Source: Vibrio sp. SCSIO 43136 (GTDB lineage Bacteria > Pseudomonadota > Gammaproteobacteria > Enterobacterales > Vibrionaceae). From it: a DNA stretch of 64,000 bases. The translations under genes were made by a program, and so were the position numbers. The DNA lies in contig NZ_CP071848.1 in assembly GCF_023716565.1 (NCBI RefSeq), positions 3,100,001 through 3,164,000 of the forward strand, written 5' to 3'. Of this stretch, positions 1 through 8,681 are shown piece by piece. Each line of letters starts with the position of its first letter. Positions within the stretch are counted from its first letter, which is position 1. Under the pieces are notes generated by a model. That model was given only the letters and a program-made list of their open reading frames with translations. It made no database searches and was not told the origin of the DNA.

Positions 1-2076
1 TTTATTGGCCGCAATATCGCTCACCCTATTCGTGAAATGGCTCAGGCCATGCGAGACATTGCCAATGGCAAAAAAGTCGAGCCACTCAATCAAAACCGAA
101 ATGATGAAATCGGTGATATGGCGGCAGCGCTCGAGATACTCTCTTGTCATGTCCAACGAGTCAAAGAAGCGGAAATAGAAAAGCATCAGCAGCAACAACT
201 GCTCAATACCATACTCGATTCGGTCAATGCGTTGGTGATGGTAAGAGACGCCAGCGGCACTATTTTGCTTTCCAATAATTACTGTCAGTCGATCAAAGAC
301 TGGCGGCAGTTGGATAGCGATTATGACCTCAGCAACGAGACCAACTTCAACGCCTTTGAAGAAACACTGCAACAGGTCTCGGGTATCGAGCATCAGTATC
401 TGACTCAGTTGGTCCCACTCAAAAATGACGCTCAAGAAATTTATGGTTTGATTCGTCTTTCTACCGACATCAGCCAGCAAAAGGCCTATGAGCACGAGCT
501 TGCAGAAGCCAAAGATGATGCGGAAGCCAGCACCAAGGCTAAGTCGGAGTTTCTTGCTGCAATGAGTCACGAGATCCGCACACCACTGAATGGGGTTTTA
601 GGCACACTCGAAATGCTCAGCCTTACTGACATGAATTTGGAGCAACGTGACTATATCAATACCGTCAACGAATCGAGCCAAGCCCTGCTGTCGATCATCA
701 ACGACATCTTAGATTTTTCCAAAATCGAAGCGGGTAAACTCGATATCGAGCCTGTGCCCACCGATATTCGCTCAACTATTGAAACCGTTGCGCACTTGCA
801 CAACGCCAACTTACGCGACCGAGAATTAGAGATGAGGGTATTCATCGCCCCTGCGCTCTCTGCTCGACTGTCGGTTGACGATATACGTTTAAGGCAAGTA
901 CTCGAAAACTTAGTCAGCAATGCGGTTAAGTTTACCCGCCAAGGTTATATAGCTCTTGAGGCACAAGTGTTGTGCGATAACCTGCACACGCAAATGATCT
1001 CCATCAGTGTGACCGATACGGGCATTGGCATCGCAAAAGCGGTGCAAGATAGTTTGTTCCAACAGTTCACTCAAGCCGAGTCTTCAACCACACGCCAATA
1101 CGGAGGAACCGGTTTAGGCCTTGCCATCTGTTACCGCCTCTGTGAACTCATGGGCATCAAACTCAGCCTTGAGAGTGAGCAAGGGGCTGGTAGTCGGTTT
1201 ACCTTAACCATGGAATTGCCAAAGCATAGCCAAGGCCATCTACTGAGCAATGACAGTCAAAGCCCTATCTATCTGTTGGAAAGCGATAGCCACCTTAACC
1301 AGACCGTGCGCAGCTACCTTAAACAGTTCAACCTCGACTTTGCTTATATCGATCAAAACGATGCCATCGAGCGCATGAGCCAAGCCAGCTCTAGTGACGG
1401 TCTGTTTATCATCGACTTTGCCAATTTCTCTTTACTTGCGACCCAAAACGAAAAGCAGATCGAAGATTGGTTGAATAGCCTTGAGGCCAGGATCTTGGTA
1501 CTGCACCCAAATCGCTCCTTATGGACAGATACCCAAACCTTTGTGACAAGTGCACCACTCAAACCATCGTTATTACACAAGGCACTTAAGCAACACATCG
1601 AGGCAACCGAGCAACCTAGCGAGGCGACTCCTAGCTACCAACCAGACACCACGACAGATCTCTCTAGCTACCACTTGTTGGTCGCAGAAGATAATGAAAT
1701 GAACCAGAGACTTATTGTTAATCAGCTCAAACACTTCAAGCTTGAGCACACCTTGGTTGAAAATGGCCAAGAAGCAATGAGTTTGCTGCAACAGTCCTGG
1801 TTGATGCCAGATACACAGCAATACGATGCTCTGCTGACAGATTGCCATATGCCGATCATGGATGGATATCAATTGGCGAACGAGATACGCAGACATGAGC
1901 CACTTGGTCAAAGACTGCCTATTATCGCTTTGACCGCCAATGCCTTGGTTGGCGAAAGTAAAAAGTGTTTAGACGCAGGGATGGATGATTTTCTCTCGAA
2001 ACCCGTCAAGTTGGCCTACCTCAATAGTGTATTAGCCAAGTGGCTGACCTCGAGCAGCACCCCGAGCAACTTATAA
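1..2076 (+). CDS. Hybrid sensor histidine kinase (5' end outside window)
   Basis: Only the cytoplasmic part is visible; the reading frame is open from base 1, so the N-terminal sensor and membrane segments lie outside the window. In order the visible 691 residues show the end of a HAMP linker (about 1-45), a short PAS-like segment (about 70-165), a HisKA domain with the H-box SHEIRTP (phospho-accepting His about 190), an HATPase domain with the G boxes DTGIGIA and GGTGLGLAI, and a C-terminal receiver domain with the acceptor Asp in LLTDCHMP (about 614) and the Lys in LSKPVK. There is no HPt domain after the receiver, so a separate phosphotransfer protein would be needed for a full relay. The signal sensed cannot be told. 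The gene ends just before a terminator shared with uvrD, which faces it. Confidence 0.9.
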   Translation, partial: FIGRNIAHPIREMAQAMRDIANGKKVEPLNQNRNDEIGDMAAALEILSCHVQRVKEAEIEKHQQQQLLNTILDSVNALVMVRDASGTILLSNNYCQSIKDWRQLDSDYDLSNETNFNAFEETLQQVSGIEHQYLTQLVPLKNDAQEIYGLIRLSTDISQQKAYEHELAEAKDDAEASTKAKSEFLAAMSHEIRTPLNGVLGTLEMLSLTDMNLEQRDYINTVNESSQALLSIINDILDFSKIEAGKLDIEPVPTDIRSTIETVAHLHNANLRDRELEMRVFIAPALSARLSVDDIRLRQVLENLVSNAVKFTRQGYIALEAQVLCDNLHTQMISISVTDTGIGIAKAVQDSLFQQFTQAESSTTRQYGGTGLGLAICYRLCELMGIKLSLESEQGAGSRFTLTMELPKHSQGHLLSNDSQSPIYLLESDSHLNQTVRSYLKQFNLDFAYIDQNDAIERMSQASSSDGLFIIDFANFSLLATQNEKQIEDWLNSLEARILVLHPNRSLWTDTQTFVTSAPLKPSLLHKALKQHIEATEQPSEATPSYQPDTTTDLSSYHLLVAEDNEMNQRLIVNQLKHFKLEHTLVENGQEAMSLLQQSWLMPDTQQYDALLTDCHMPIMDGYQLANEIRRHEPLGQRLPIIALTANALVGESKKCLDAGMDDFLSKPVKLAYLNSVLAKWLTSSSTPSNL

Positions 2077-2080
2077 CGAC

Positions 2081-2108
2081 AAAAAGCCAGTCAGTGACTG
2101 GCTTTTTT
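2081..2108. terminator. Bidirectional terminator between kinase gene and uvrD
   Basis: The hairpin AAGCCAGTCA / TGACTGGCTT has an A-run before it and a T-run after it, so it can stop transcription from both converging genes. Confidence 0.85.
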
Positions 2109-2109
2109 A

Positions 2110-4281
2110 TTACAGCTTCTCAAGCTTGGCGTATTGAGTGACAAGCCATTTAATGCCCTCACCGTTAAACGCCACTTGCACTCGACTTTGTGGACCACTG
2201 CCTTCAAAGTTGATGATGGTACCCTCACCAAATTTCGGGTGCATCACTCGCGAGCCTAAACTAAACCCGGTTTCATTGAAGTTCTCTTTCACCACCGTTT
2301 GGCTAAAACGACCAGAACTGGTTGGGCGACTCACCTGTGCTTTCATTCGCACTTCATCCAGACACCCTTCCGGTAACTCCTTAATGAAGCGTGAAGGCTT
2401 GTGATACTTGTCTTGACCGTAAAGACGGCGCATTTCAGCGTAGGTGATGTAGAGTTTTTCCATCGCTCGGGTCATGCCAACGTATGCCAAGCGGCGCTCT
2501 TCTTCCAAGCGCCCTGCCTCTTCTGCTGACATTTGGCTTGGGAACATGCCCTCTTCGACACCAACCATAAACACTAATGGGAACTCCAATCCCTTAGCAC
2601 TGTGCAAGGTCATAAGCTGCACGGCATCTTCAAACTCATCGGCCTGACCTTCACCCGCTTCAAGAGCTGCGTGAGAAAGAAACGCTGATAGCTCACTCAT
2701 TTCGTCAGCTTCTTCAGGCTTTTCAAACTGGCGAGTCGCAGTAACAAGCTCTTCCAAGTTTTCGATACGTGCTTTGGATTTTTCGCCTTTTTCTTGTTCA
2801 TACATAGCGAACAAGCCCGATGCTTTAATCACATGATCGGCCTGCTGGTAAAGTGGCATCTCTGCCGTGTCGTCTTCCAAGGCATTAATCAATTCGATAA
2901 AACGCCCTAGCGCCCCAGCAGCGCGGCCAGTCAGCACCTTTTCTTCCAGCAGCGCTTGAGCCGCTTGCCACATGGTTGCACCACGGTCTCTGGCGGCAAA
3001 GCGAATCGTCTCTAACGTTTTGTCACCCATGCCACGGGTTGGCGTATTCACGATACGCTCAAACGCAGCATCGTCGTTGCGGTTAGCCATCAAGCGCAGA
3101 TAACCCAAGGCGTCACGAATCTCTTGGCGCTCGAAGAAGCGCATGCCGCCGTAAATACGGTAAGGTAATCCGGCCTGAATGAGCGCCTCTTCCAACACAC
3201 GAGATTGGGCGTTGTTGCGGTACAACATCGCACTGTCCACCAGCGAACCGCCTTTCTCTTGCCACTCTTTGATTTTGTTGACTGCAAAGCGTGCTTCATC
3301 CAGCTCGTTGTAAGCGGAGTAAACCGAGATAGGTTCACCTTCATTACCTTCGGTCCACAGCTCTTTACCCATGCGCTCTGTATTATTGGCAATAAGCTCG
3401 TTGGCTGCGGTAAGAATGGTCTTAGTCGAACGGTAGTTTTGCTCAAGGCGGATGGTGTAAGCACCAACGAACTCATTCAAGAAGCGCTGAATGTTTTCCA
3501 CTTTTGCTCCGCGCCATCCGTAGATCGACTGGTCGTCATCGCCTACGATCATTACTCGACACTCTGGCCCAGCCATCATGCGCAGCCAAGCATACTGAAT
3601 GTTGTTGGTGTCTTGGAATTCGTCGACCAAGATGTGTTTAAAGCGTGCTTGGTAATGTTCCCGGATGTGCTGTTTGTCTCTCAGCAGCTCGTGTGCTCGC
3701 AATAAAATTTCTGCAAAATCGACCAAACCCGCTCGGTCACACGCCTCTTGATATGCGGTATAGATTTGCAGATAAGTCTTGGTGATCGGATCGTGGTAGG
3801 CATCAATATGAGCGGGACGTAGACCTTCATCCTTTTTGCCGTTGATCCACCAAGCTACTTGGCGAGCTGGCCACTGTTTTTCATCCAGATTCAGCGCCTT
3901 GATCAAACGTTTAAGCAATCTTTGCTGATCGTCTGAATCCAAGATCTGAAAGTCTTCAGGCAATTTTGCATCGAGGTAGTGAGCGCGTAAGATTCGGTGA
4001 CAGATCCCGTGGAAAGTACCATTCCACATCCCAGATGCGCTGCCCATCATCAGCTCTTCAATACGACCACGCATTTCTGCGGCCGCTTTGTTGGTAAAGG
4101 TTACCGACATGATAGAAAACGGAGATGCCTGCTCAACCGACATTAGCCAAGCAATACGATGCACCAAGACACGGGTTTTACCACTACCGGCACCCGCCAA
4201 GACAAGCATATTTTCAAGTGGAGCGGCCACAGCTTCACGCTGCTTATCATTTAGGCCATCGAGTAACAGGGAGGCATCCAT
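2110..4281 (-). CDS. uvrD: DNA helicase II UvrD
   Basis: A superfamily 1 3'-5' helicase that unwinds DNA in nucleotide excision repair and methyl-directed mismatch repair. At 723 residues it matches the usual length (E. coli about 720). Visible motifs are Walker A AGAGSGKT (about 29-36), the motif II box VDEFQDTN, motif III GDDDQSIYGWRGA, motif IV QNYRST, motif V TLHSAKGLEF and motif VI AYVGMTRA. The C-terminal tail has the RVMHPKFGEG-type Tudor-like segment known to contact RNA polymerase in this family. A LexA-like box lies just upstream of the start, so SOS induction is likely. Confidence 0.98.
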   Translation of the reverse strand: MDASLLLDGLNDKQREAVAAPLENMLVLAGAGSGKTRVLVHRIAWLMSVEQASPFSIMSVTFTNKAAAEMRGRIEELMMGSASGMWNGTFHGICHRILRAHYLDAKLPEDFQILDSDDQQRLLKRLIKALNLDEKQWPARQVAWWINGKKDEGLRPAHIDAYHDPITKTYLQIYTAYQEACDRAGLVDFAEILLRAHELLRDKQHIREHYQARFKHILVDEFQDTNNIQYAWLRMMAGPECRVMIVGDDDQSIYGWRGAKVENIQRFLNEFVGAYTIRLEQNYRSTKTILTAANELIANNTERMGKELWTEGNEGEPISVYSAYNELDEARFAVNKIKEWQEKGGSLVDSAMLYRNNAQSRVLEEALIQAGLPYRIYGGMRFFERQEIRDALGYLRLMANRNDDAAFERIVNTPTRGMGDKTLETIRFAARDRGATMWQAAQALLEEKVLTGRAAGALGRFIELINALEDDTAEMPLYQQADHVIKASGLFAMYEQEKGEKSKARIENLEELVTATRQFEKPEEADEMSELSAFLSHAALEAGEGQADEFEDAVQLMTLHSAKGLEFPLVFMVGVEEGMFPSQMSAEEAGRLEEERRLAYVGMTRAMEKLYITYAEMRRLYGQDKYHKPSRFIKELPEGCLDEVRMKAQVSRPTSSGRFSQTVVKENFNETGFSLGSRVMHPKFGEGTIINFEGSGPQSRVQVAFNGEGIKWLVTQYAKLEKL

Positions 4282-4288
4282 AGTTTTC

Positions 4289-4308
4289 TACTGGTTATCT
4301 ATACAATA
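4289..4308 (-). promoter_or_regulatory. LexA (SOS) box upstream of uvrD
   Basis: The core CTGG-N8-ACAA agrees with the LexA consensus CTGT-N8-ACAG. With its flanks, 16 of 20 positions match the extended consensus. It lies 8 bases before the uvrD start codon, the position expected for an SOS operator. uvrD is a known LexA target in E. coli. Confidence 0.7.
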
Positions 4309-4556
4309 AAAATGATTATACCTCAGTTCTAGATCGATTTTCGGCTCGATTTGGCAAGAAATTGACTAATTTTTAATTCACCATATTTCAGATGCTTAGC
4401 TTATAAATTGAGCATTAATTTAATAAAGATCATTTTTTTTGTGAAAGATTTTGTTACTTGGCCTTTTCTTATTATGTGAGCAGCCCACACAGTGGCACCA
4501 CAAGCCAAGCGGTTGCATTCATTACAAAAACTAAGGATCAAGTTGAGGAAATTATT

Positions 4557-4817
4557 ATGAAAAAGTCTAATCTTGCTGTAACTGCTGCGGTAACTGGTCT
4601 ACTCGCTCTTGGTGGTACGACACTTACTACAACCTCTGCAATCGCAGCAGACAAAGAGAAGTGCTACGGAATTGCAAAGGCTGGCAAAAACGATTGTGCG
4701 ACTAAAACCAGCTCTTGTGCAGGCACCTCTAAAGAAGACTTCCAAAAAGACGCATTCGTTGTGGTGCCAGCTGGTCTTTGTGACCGCCTAGCGGGCGGCA
4801 GCAAAACATCTTCTTAA
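4557..4817 (+). CDS. bufA: BufA1-type bufferin precursor (DUF2282, copper-binding RiPP)
   Basis: An 86-residue precursor with a clear Sec signal peptide: MKK, a hydrophobic stretch at 8-30 and an Ala-rich cleavage site near residue 31. The mature part of about 55 residues holds four cysteines at 36, 47, 54 and 75, in the contexts KCYG, KNDC, SSC and GLC that mark DUF2282. Family members (bufferins) are periplasmic peptides whose cysteines are modified by an MNIO enzyme to bind copper. I chose the ATG at 4557 because GAGG lies just upstream and the signal peptide begins there; a longer in-frame ORF from 4458 adds a non-signal-like extension. First gene of a four-gene operon. Confidence 0.9.
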   Translation: MKKSNLAVTAAVTGLLALGGTTLTTTSAIAADKEKCYGIAKAGKNDCATKTSSCAGTSKEDFQKDAFVVVPAGLCDRLAGGSKTSS

Positions 4818-4841
4818 TGTTGCGCATCGACTAATCTTTTT

Positions 4842-4875
4842 AAAGGTAAGGCACATGCCTTACCTTTTCTTTCTC
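4842..4875 (+). terminator. Intercistronic hairpin between bufA and bufB (attenuator or processing site)
   Basis: A perfect 10-bp stem, AGGTAAGGCA / TGCCTTACCT, is followed by TTTTCTTTCT. It has the form of a rho-independent terminator but sits inside the operon, so it probably lets only part of transcription through to the maturation genes or stabilises the bufA transcript. That role is inference. Confidence 0.7.
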
Positions 4876-4906
4876 TAAAGCTCATACAGCGATTCAGGAG
4901 CAAACT

Positions 4907-5761
4907 ATGCATTCATTGATTGGGGTTGGTTTACGTACGCCTCACTTAGATTTTTTCGAGCAGCAACCTAACAAGGTTGGCTGGCTTGAAATTCATAGTG
5001 AAAACTACTTTCAACCTAACAGCCCAATTCGTCAGCAGCTTAATCGCATCGCCGAACATGCACCCATCAGTTGCCATGGCATTGGTTTATCTCTTGGTTC
5101 TGTCGCCCCAGTCAGTCAAAGTCATCTCAAACAACTGGTGACATTGATCAAGGATATAGACCCAATTCTGGTCTCGGATCATCTTAGCTGGAGCGAAAAT
5201 GGTGGCCACCATTTCAATGACCTACTGCCACTGCCCTACACCGAAGAGGCACTAGAAGTATTTTGCCGCAACACATTGCAAGTACAAGATGCTATTGGTC
5301 GTCCACTACTCATTGAGAACCCATCCAGCTATCTGTCCTATCAACATTCGACGATACCTGAATGGGAGTTTCTGAACGAAGTACAACGCCGCACGGACTG
5401 CGAGCTGCTGCTGGATCTAAACAATATTTATGTCTCAGCGTTTAATCATGGTTTCAGTGCGTTGGATTACCTTAACGCCATTAACGCCGCTAAGGTCAAT
5501 GAAATTCATCTTGCAGGCTTTTGTGTCAAGGCGCTCGAACAAGGGGAAATCTGGATTGATACACACAGTAAACCAGTACATTCTGATGTTTGGGCACTAT
5601 TTCAGCACTGGCTTACGATTCGCTCAGATGTGCATACATTGATTGAGTGGGACCTCGACATTCCTGATGTTGACGTTTTAATTGCTGAAGCCAACAAAGC
5701 CAACGACTACTTAGTACAGCAGCTAAAAGGAGCAGATCATGAACTCTCCAACGCTATCTGA
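4907..5761 (+). CDS. bufB: MNIO-family RiPP maturase (DUF692, BufB/HvfB type)
   Basis: A 284-residue multinuclear non-heme iron oxygenase expected to modify the cysteines of BufA in the cytoplasm before export. The TIM-barrel metal-ligand signatures of DUF692 are all visible: EIHSENYF (about 28-35), CHGIGLSLG (56-64), VSDHLSW (89-95), IENPSSY (136-142), DLNNIYVSAFNH (170-181), IHLAG (200-204), DTHSKPVHSDVW (218-229) and IEWD (246-249). None of the expected acidic, Asn or His residues is missing. It follows bufA by 89 bp containing a hairpin and overlaps bufC by 23 bp, which suggests translational coupling. Confidence 0.93.
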   Translation: MHSLIGVGLRTPHLDFFEQQPNKVGWLEIHSENYFQPNSPIRQQLNRIAEHAPISCHGIGLSLGSVAPVSQSHLKQLVTLIKDIDPILVSDHLSWSENGGHHFNDLLPLPYTEEALEVFCRNTLQVQDAIGRPLLIENPSSYLSYQHSTIPEWEFLNEVQRRTDCELLLDLNNIYVSAFNHGFSALDYLNAINAAKVNEIHLAGFCVKALEQGEIWIDTHSKPVHSDVWALFQHWLTIRSDVHTLIEWDLDIPDVDVLIAEANKANDYLVQQLKGADHELSNAI

Positions 5762-6503
5762 ACTGCAAAAAAACTTTGCTAGTGCCCTCCATTATCAAGG
5801 CGACGCCAGTGCCTGCGCCATCAATGGTGGCACCTTTTCCGATGAAGAGAGAATGCAGATCTATCGCAACAACTTCATCATAGGTTTGAGCGAGGTTTTG
5901 CAAGCTGGGTATCCCAAAGTGCATGCCTTGGTGGGACAAGAGTGTTTTGGCCAACTCGCTCGCCAGCACGTACTAGACAATCCACTCACCCAAGCCGATG
6001 TCAGCCGTTATGGTGAGGGCTTTGACCAAACGATTGCCAAGTTTGACCAAGTCGTTGCTCAAGTTCCATATCTTCAAGAGATAGCGCAATTAGAGTGGTT
6101 CATCGACCAAGGTGTGCAACATCTAGGAATTCAAAGCTTGCCACACTATCAACCGCTTGAACGCCTTGGCCAACTGACACCTGAGCAGCAAATGCTTACC
6201 CATTTGGTGCCAATGCCATGGTTAAGCCCAGCACGTTTCGATTTTGCCGTGTTATCACTTTGGCACGCCATAGAAAATGACGACTTTGAAGGCTTGCGCA
6301 TTGAGCAGCCACAAAAAGGAGTGATTGGTTGTGACCTAACGGGTCACCCTGTGGTGGTTGAACTCGATGAAATGCAGCTATCTCTATTTGACGCCTGTCA
6401 ACAAGGCACCCAATTACAAAATTTAGAACAACAGCAGTTAGCCGCCATTCAGGAGTTGGCATCTACCGGGCTTATCATCGGATTTAGGAGTAACGCACTA
6501 TGA
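5739..6503 (+). CDS. bufC: BufC/HvfC family RiPP maturation partner (DUF2063-type)
   Basis: A 254-residue protein of the family formerly annotated as putative DNA-binding DUF2063, now seen as the partner that delivers the precursor peptide to the MNIO enzyme. The N-terminal segment carries the typical DEERMQIYRNNFIIGLSEVL run followed by YPKVHALVG (about 30-70), and the C-terminal half is a PqqD-like fold candidate. The start is supported by AAAGGAG 8-9 bases upstream. It overlaps bufB upstream and the DoxX gene downstream (ATGA overlap at 6500). Confidence 0.88.
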   Translation: MNSPTLSELQKNFASALHYQGDASACAINGGTFSDEERMQIYRNNFIIGLSEVLQAGYPKVHALVGQECFGQLARQHVLDNPLTQADVSRYGEGFDQTIAKFDQVVAQVPYLQEIAQLEWFIDQGVQHLGIQSLPHYQPLERLGQLTPEQQMLTHLVPMPWLSPARFDFAVLSLWHAIENDDFEGLRIEQPQKGVIGCDLTGHPVVVELDEMQLSLFDACQQGTQLQNLEQQQLAAIQELASTGLIIGFRSNAL

Positions 6504-6958
6504 AACAAGGACTCGCCAATACACTAATTAGTCATGACCAGTTTATCGCTCGAATGCAATCGATATTGGTCCCCTTGCTACTTATACTTTGCCGTGTGTG
6601 GGTTGGCTATGTGTTCTTTAATTCGGGCCTAACCAAGATTGCATCTTGGGATAGTACCTTGTATCTGTTTGAACTTGAGTATCAGGTGCCCATACTGCCT
6701 TGGGAACTTGCTGCTTATATGGGCACTGCCGCAGAACTGATCTTGCCAGTATTCTTGGTGCTCGGTCTATTTACCCGCCCAATGGCCTTGATTCTATTTT
6801 TCTTTAACATCATCGCCGTTGTGTCCTACCCAGTGTTATGGGAACAAGGGTTTTATGACCACCAGTTGTGGGGACTTATGATCCTAATTAACGTCATCTG
6901 GGGTGCTGGGCCATTATCACTAGACCAACTGTATCGAAATATGGTGTCGAAAGCGTAA
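6500..6958 (+). CDS. DoxX-family membrane protein of the bufferin operon
   Basis: 152 residues with about four membrane helices (roughly 22-45, 68-90, 95-115 and 122-140) and the DoxX/DoxD signature around WVGYVFFNSGLTKI. DoxX proteins are regular fourth members of MNIO/bufferin operons; their biochemical role there is not settled, though a redox or membrane anchoring role is often proposed. It is translationally coupled to bufC by a 4-bp overlap and is the last gene before a terminator. Confidence 0.88.
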   Translation: MKQGLANTLISHDQFIARMQSILVPLLLILCRVWVGYVFFNSGLTKIASWDSTLYLFELEYQVPILPWELAAYMGTAAELILPVFLVLGLFTRPMALILFFFNIIAVVSYPVLWEQGFYDHQLWGLMILINVIWGAGPLSLDQLYRNMVSKA

Positions 6959-6982
6959 CGCTTAGCAAGTTAATCAAACAAC

Positions 6983-7015
6983 AAAATGGGCAGCTCAATG
7001 AGCTGCCCATTATTT
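6983..7015. terminator. Bidirectional terminator after the bufferin operon
   Basis: The perfect stem AATGGGCAGCTC / GAGCTGCCCATT separates the converging DoxX and tsrA-like genes and is followed by a T-rich tail. Confidence 0.8.
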
Positions 7016-7036
7016 TAATTGGTCTGCGCAATCTAG

Positions 7037-7321
7037 TTATTTTTTGGCCAGAAACGCTTGAAGTTCTTCAGCGGTAAAACCTTGTGAAGTTAAGTCATTG
7101 GCTAAGTTTTGCACCACTTCGCCTTTACGAGACTCTATTACTTGCTGAAACTGATAAACAATGTCACGAAGCGCTGTAAGTGGAACTTGCTTAGCAGCAC
7201 TACGAATTCGCTCTTCACTTTGATTACCTAATTCATTAAGTAACTTTCCAAACATTACTTTTTCTGGAGACTCTTCCAGTTGCTCCAGAACTTTTGCCAT
7301 TTCATAAGTCGTCAAAGACAT
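7037..7321 (-). CDS. tsrA: TsrA-like small H-NS-type regulator
   Basis: 94 residues, hydrophilic and mostly helical, with no membrane segment. The C-terminal half (ESRKGEVVQNLANDLTSQGFTAEELQAFL split around residue 62) resembles the hinge and end of H-NS-like proteins. The main reason for the name is position: in V. cholerae, as I recall it, VC0070 (TsrA, a repressor of type VI secretion and virulence genes) sits next to the Bcr/CflA pump, LysR and aminopeptidase P genes, exactly as here. The function is inferred from synteny and family resemblance, not from a catalytic motif. Confidence 0.7.
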   Translation of the reverse strand: MSLTTYEMAKVLEQLEESPEKVMFGKLLNELGNQSEERIRSAAKQVPLTALRDIVYQFQQVIESRKGEVVQNLANDLTSQGFTAEELQAFLAKK

Positions 7322-7439
7322 ATTATGCGATTCTTATAAGTTATTTATCGGACGAGAGGCTAAATATACACCGCTTTGAGTGAACGGAAAACCACCTAGT
7401 CCGAATTTCAGCTCAGTTTGAGTCAACTCTTTGTCAGGC

Positions 7440-8627
7440 TTATGCGTTTGGCTCACTTTCCATATTTTGATGCCATGCATGGCCATGCTTTGAGCCCAGA
7501 ACCAGTAGCCCCGGTACCAATAGCCACATCAGCATAGCTATCATATCTGGCGCATCCATACCCATACGCTGCACTAGCCCTACGATTAACCCTGAACCAC
7601 TCATTTGCATTAAGCCAAGCAGTGCGGCGGCAGTTCCCGCTCGGTCACCAAATGGCGCCAGTGCACGGCCTGCAGCTGCACCCATGATGAGCGCAAAACC
7701 GATTGAAGACATAAAGATAGGCAACATGAATGAGAAAGGAGTGGCTTGGCTTTTTAGCACCATCATAACCACACCGCCCAGACCTAGCACTGAGATGCCC
7801 AATACTAGGGTTCTTCGTGTACCAACCAGATCCATGATTTTTGGAGCAACCAAACAAGCGATGATGTTGATGACGGCATTGATACCAAACCAGTAAGTAA
7901 ACTCATTCATCGTCAGCCCACCGTTTTGCATTAGCACTACAGGCGCTGATGTTACATAAGCAAGGATAACGCTCATCGCCAACATGCACAGCGATGCATG
8001 AAAGATGAAACTAGGGACCTTAATCACTGACCAGTAACGAGCAGGTTGAAACAGTTTGCCTGTTGAACGCTGTGGGTTGGTCTCTTTCATACCAAACAGC
8101 ATCAAGCTACCGACCAGAACCGAAAATCCCGCCATGAAACTAAAGTTGCTGCGCCATCCAAATTCCTGGGTTAACCAACTACCCAATATTGGCGCTAACG
8201 CCGGGATAAAACAGATCGCACCATTTAGGTAACTGATCATCTTACCGCTTTTTTGGGGGCCAAAAATGTCGCGAACAGTGGCAAAGGCCGCAACAGACGT
8301 CGCACACGCCCCTAGACCTTGCAGCAGGCGAGCCATTAGCATCCACTCGATTGATTGAGCCGCCCACGCCAAGCAAGCGCTCAAACCGTAAATACCAATA
8401 CCTACTAGTGCCACTGTTCGTCGTCCGTATCTATCGGCAATCGGGCCTGCAATTAACTGGCCTACACCCATAGAAAATAAGAAGAAAGTGATCGTATCTT
8501 GTGCCAAGGTGTGTTCCACGTGAAACGCCTGCGCCATTGTCGGCAGTGCTGGTAGATAGATATCAATCGCTAATGGGCTAAACAGCACCAAAAGCACGAG
8601 CAGTGGCATTTGCATCTTAGTTGGCAT
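7440..8627 (-). CDS. Bcr/CflA-type multidrug efflux MFS transporter
   Basis: A 395-residue, 12-helix major facilitator. The first helix with LAIDIYLPALPTMA and the loop 2-3 signature GPIADRYGRR are typical of the Bcr/CflA drug/H+ antiporters. The export substrate cannot be predicted. It is divergent from a LysR gene, with a 107-bp shared intergenic region holding a candidate LysR operator, so local control by that regulator is likely. A parS site lies inside the coding sequence near the start (8512-8527), where it encodes FHVEH. Confidence 0.93.
   Translation of the reverse strand: MPTKMQMPLLVLLVLFSPLAIDIYLPALPTMAQAFHVEHTLAQDTITFFLFSMGVGQLIAGPIADRYGRRTVALVGIGIYGLSACLAWAAQSIEWMLMARLLQGLGACATSVAAFATVRDIFGPQKSGKMISYLNGAICFIPALAPILGSWLTQEFGWRSNFSFMAGFSVLVGSLMLFGMKETNPQRSTGKLFQPARYWSVIKVPSFIFHASLCMLAMSVILAYVTSAPVVLMQNGGLTMNEFTYWFGINAVINIIACLVAPKIMDLVGTRRTLVLGISVLGLGGVVMMVLKSQATPFSFMLPIFMSSIGFALIMGAAAGRALAPFGDRAGTAAALLGLMQMSGSGLIVGLVQRMGMDAPDMIAMLMWLLVPGLLVLGSKHGHAWHQNMESEPNA
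8512..8527. promoter_or_regulatory. parS: parS site 1 (ParB binding)
   Basis: TGTTCCACGTGAAACG matches the near-universal bacterial parS consensus TGTTNCACGTGAAACA at all but the last base. It lies within the pump gene, about 51 kb from oriC. Confidence 0.88.
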
Positions 8628-8681
8628 ACGAATTTACTTAGTGAGTTGTTTTATTGATTTGCAGTATAAGGGGCTAGCAAT

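Noticed and set aside
1573..1911. 112-codon frame opposite the kinase receiver domain
   Set aside because: It is antisense to a conserved receiver domain and lacks a plausible ribosome site.
3090..3705. Overlapping frames of 128 and 166 codons within uvrD
   Set aside because: Shadows of the uvrD reading frame; no independent start signals.
4458..4556. N-terminal extension of bufA from an upstream ATG
   Set aside because: The signal peptide and ribosome site belong to ATG 4557; the extension is not signal-like.
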